Assembly: GCF_046630445.1 (NCBI RefSeq)
Contig: NC_092335.1
Coordinates: forward strand, 630,323,501 to 630,387,500
From: Rutidosis leptorrhynchoides
Lineage: Eukaryota > Streptophyta > Magnoliopsida > Asterales > Asteraceae
Length of the DNA: 64,000 bases
Reading direction: 5' to 3'
Positions 62,298 to 64,000 of this stretch are shown piece by piece. Position 1 is the stretch's first letter, and each line of letters opens with the position of its first letter. The notes beneath the pieces are model-generated. The model was given only the letters and a program-made list of their open reading frames with translations. It was not told the origin of the DNA and searched no databases. The position numbers and the translations under genes were made by a program.

Positions 62298-63088
62298 ATT
62301 GGTAGTCGGTTCCGGTATTGGGTTAAAGGGTTTACCTTGGGCGTTTGTATATTGCCTATATTGTCGTATTGTTGTGTTGTAGCTAACCCTCTGGGTGTAG
62401 CTTATTGGCGTTGTTCACATCGTCGTTGGTGAACTTATACTTGTTGTTATTATTAGCTTGATGCTTAGTGATCGTACGGTATGCTTAGCTTAGCTTGCCT
62501 TATACTTGGATGCTCCGGTATGCGTTATTTGATTATTTGTGTGGCGTGTCCATTTTATACATATATATGTATGTAGTATATTCTCACTCACTAAGCGTTA
62601 GCTTACCCTCTCGTTGTTTATATTTTTATAGATTACATGGATGTGGTGGCTCGGGTAAGCGTGGAAACTAGTGGACTTGCGTAGTTGCTTTAGAAGACTT
62701 GATTTTGGATTTGATTAGGATTGGGTGGCGTATCCCCAATCCCATGCTCGATCTATGTTTTGAATTTAACTAAATGGGTCGAAATGGTCACTTATTTGTA
62801 ATTTGGGTCGATGTGGGCTCGGGGTTAAAACTCGGTTTTATTATAGAAAACTCTTAGTTTTAATTATCATAACATATTGTGAAAGTGTTTTGGTATAAAA
62901 GTGTCAGGAAGCGGGTTTTTCGCTTGCGTATGTTTGAAAAACTGATCAGAATATTTTAGTACATTTGGACGCCGTCCTGGTCTTCACAACTGGACGCCGT
63001 CCAGATAACTGGACGCGGTCCAGATGAACTGTGTTACAAATTTTTTTTATGGCACGTTTTTGGTCGGATAACAGGTTGGGTCGTTACA

Positions 63089-63527
63089 AGTGGTATCAGA
63101 GCATGTTCTAAGGTATTTAGGTGACTTGAGATAGGTGCCTAGACTTAGACTTTTGTGTGTGCTTAATTGTTGCGGGACTTGTAGGATTACGGGTCGGAAT
63201 GAGTTATAGTTAGTGCCTTGTTTGTAGGTGTACTAACGTTTATATTAGTAATGCGGATATTATTAATATATTATTGTGTGGTGATAATAATTATTGCGTG
63301 TGCTTATATCGCGTAGAATTTTGTTAGTGTTGTTTATATCATCGAGCGAGGCGGTCGTTGTACTAACGAGTTGATACGGCATGGGTGCGTAATAAGGACT
63401 TGCAAACCTTATTACGGGTGCAAATCGTGTCTAGCAAGTGATGTACGACGAGTGTTTAGCAAGATGGGGGCGGTATTGTGTGTGTGCTTTATACGTTCGT
63501 GATCTAATCGCTTTTGCATTCCTTAGA
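63089..63527 (+). promoter_or_regulatory. primer-binding site and leader
   Basis: TGGTATCAGAGC at 63091-63102 is an exact match to the standard initiator-tRNA-Met primer site of plant LTR retrotransposons. The remaining 425 bp to the gag ATG have no open frame of note. Confidence 0.9.
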
Positions 63528-64000
63528 ATGGCGACAGGAAACGGGATCGAGACGAATGATCTAGAGTTTAACGCTAGAGTTGTGGCTGCCGTTGCGGAGC
63601 AAATGGGTGCGTTTCAAGAAGAAATGGATAGGAAGTATTCTGAATTTCAAGGTAGTGGAGAAATGGAGCGTTGTCTTAAGAGCTTCATGATGACTAAATC
63701 CCCGATGTACGACGGAAAACTGGATCCTTTGATAAGCACAACTTGGATCTCGGATGTCGAAGGGTATTTTCGTACTATTGAATGCCCTCCCAAGAAAAAG
63801 ACGAGACTCGCTACTAGTTTGTTGCGGGGTAGGGCGAGGGATTGGTTGGATGGTAAGATTGATCTTGTCGATGGTGAAACGTTTATGGCGTTATCGTGGG
63901 ACGAGTTTAAGAAGGAATTCTTCGAGGAGTTTCGGACTTCAGCCTATTTGTCGGAAATGCGTAATGAGTTGCGAAATTTGCAACAAGGTTCTATGGATTT
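63528..64000 (+). CDS. gag of the right-edge Ty3/gypsy element, start only
   Basis: An ATG at 63528 (ttagaATGGCG) opens 157 codons without a stop to the window edge. Retrotransposon-gag core: SPMYDGKLDPLISTTWISDV, GYFRTIECPPKKKTRLATSL, GRARDWLDG, LSWDEFKKEFFEEF, MRNELRNLQQG. The remainder of gag and pol lie to the right. The open frame and exact primer site suggest a young, possibly intact element. Confidence 0.9.
   Translation, partial: MATGNGIETNDLEFNARVVAAVAEQMGAFQEEMDRKYSEFQGSGEMERCLKSFMMTKSPMYDGKLDPLISTTWISDVEGYFRTIECPPKKKTRLATSLLRGRARDWLDGKIDLVDGETFMALSWDEFKKEFFEEFRTSAYLSEMRNELRNLQQGSMD

Larger units (their letters stand above)
60826..63088 (+). repeat. 5' LTR of a Ty3/gypsy retrotransposon, 2263 bp
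   Basis: TGTAAGACCCTG at 60826 to GGGTCGTTACA at 63088, followed two bases later by the primer-binding site. ATCAC (60821-60825) would be the left target duplication; the right side is outside the window. It contains GA-rich repeats near 61063-61110, tandem units at 62037-62297 and GGACGCCGTCCAG hairpins near both ends. Confidence 0.88.

Noticed and set aside
62157-62432. 91-codon frame with repeated SCGCGFTKARVV
   Set aside because: LTR tandem repeats read as protein; located in a non-coding LTR.

Overview
The window is nuclear DNA of a flowering plant. Evidence: an intron-bearing plastid-type cis-prenyltransferase gene, degenerate TTTAGGG-type telomere repeats, and plant transposon families (chromovirus-type Ty3/gypsy, Copia, CACTA, Helitron, L1-type LINE, SINEs). 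The LTR types and the density of Helitron ends ending in CTAGT suggest Asteraceae; that family assignment is inference. Only one gene looks intact and host-derived. Nearly everything else is nested mobile DNA.

Layout. 1-2290: cis-prenyltransferase gene, three exons, plus strand, followed by a 69-bp tandem duplication carrying its poly(A)-signal candidates. 2290-12300: SINE with 15-bp target duplication, Helitron ends, and a Helitron (3359-8960) split by a 4.7-kb solo LTR. 12640-13310: degenerate interstitial telomeric repeats. 13300-22800: sparse DNA holding a fragment of translation factor eIF2B-epsilon, a TTG-tailed SINE, a Mutator-like MITE inside an old LTR remnant, and a doubtful first exon near a G-box. 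22800-25800: Copia integrase and gag fragments and one CACTA end. 25795-27510: two Helitrons of the same family facing each other. 28917-57994: a non-autonomous LTR element (LARD-like) with 4.4-kb LTRs. Its interior holds a solo LTR of a second family, and its right LTR was split by a complete 13.1-kb chromovirus of that second family (42419-55510). 58000-60300: SINE pieces and a fourth Helitron. 60308-60825: LINE 3' end, interrupted by an LTR retrotransposon whose 5' LTR, primer-binding site and intact gag start run off the right edge.

Most notable system. The 13.1-kb element is transcribed leftward: LTR, primer-binding site, an acidic ORF, an intact 223-aa F-box protein resembling plant F-box proteins of the At2g35280/At1g67623 type, a polypurine-like motif, gag-pol with a chromodomain-like tail, polypurine tract, LTR. 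It has GCAGC target duplications and nearly identical LTRs. The older LARD shares its leader sequence, primer site, LTR end style and polypurine tract, and also carries an upstream ORF followed by a second internal polypurine-like motif. I infer an autonomous/non-autonomous pair in which the space between leader and gag hosts accessory genes, in this copy a captured host F-box. The gag-pol frame of this copy is broken by two in-frame stops, so this copy is not itself autonomous.
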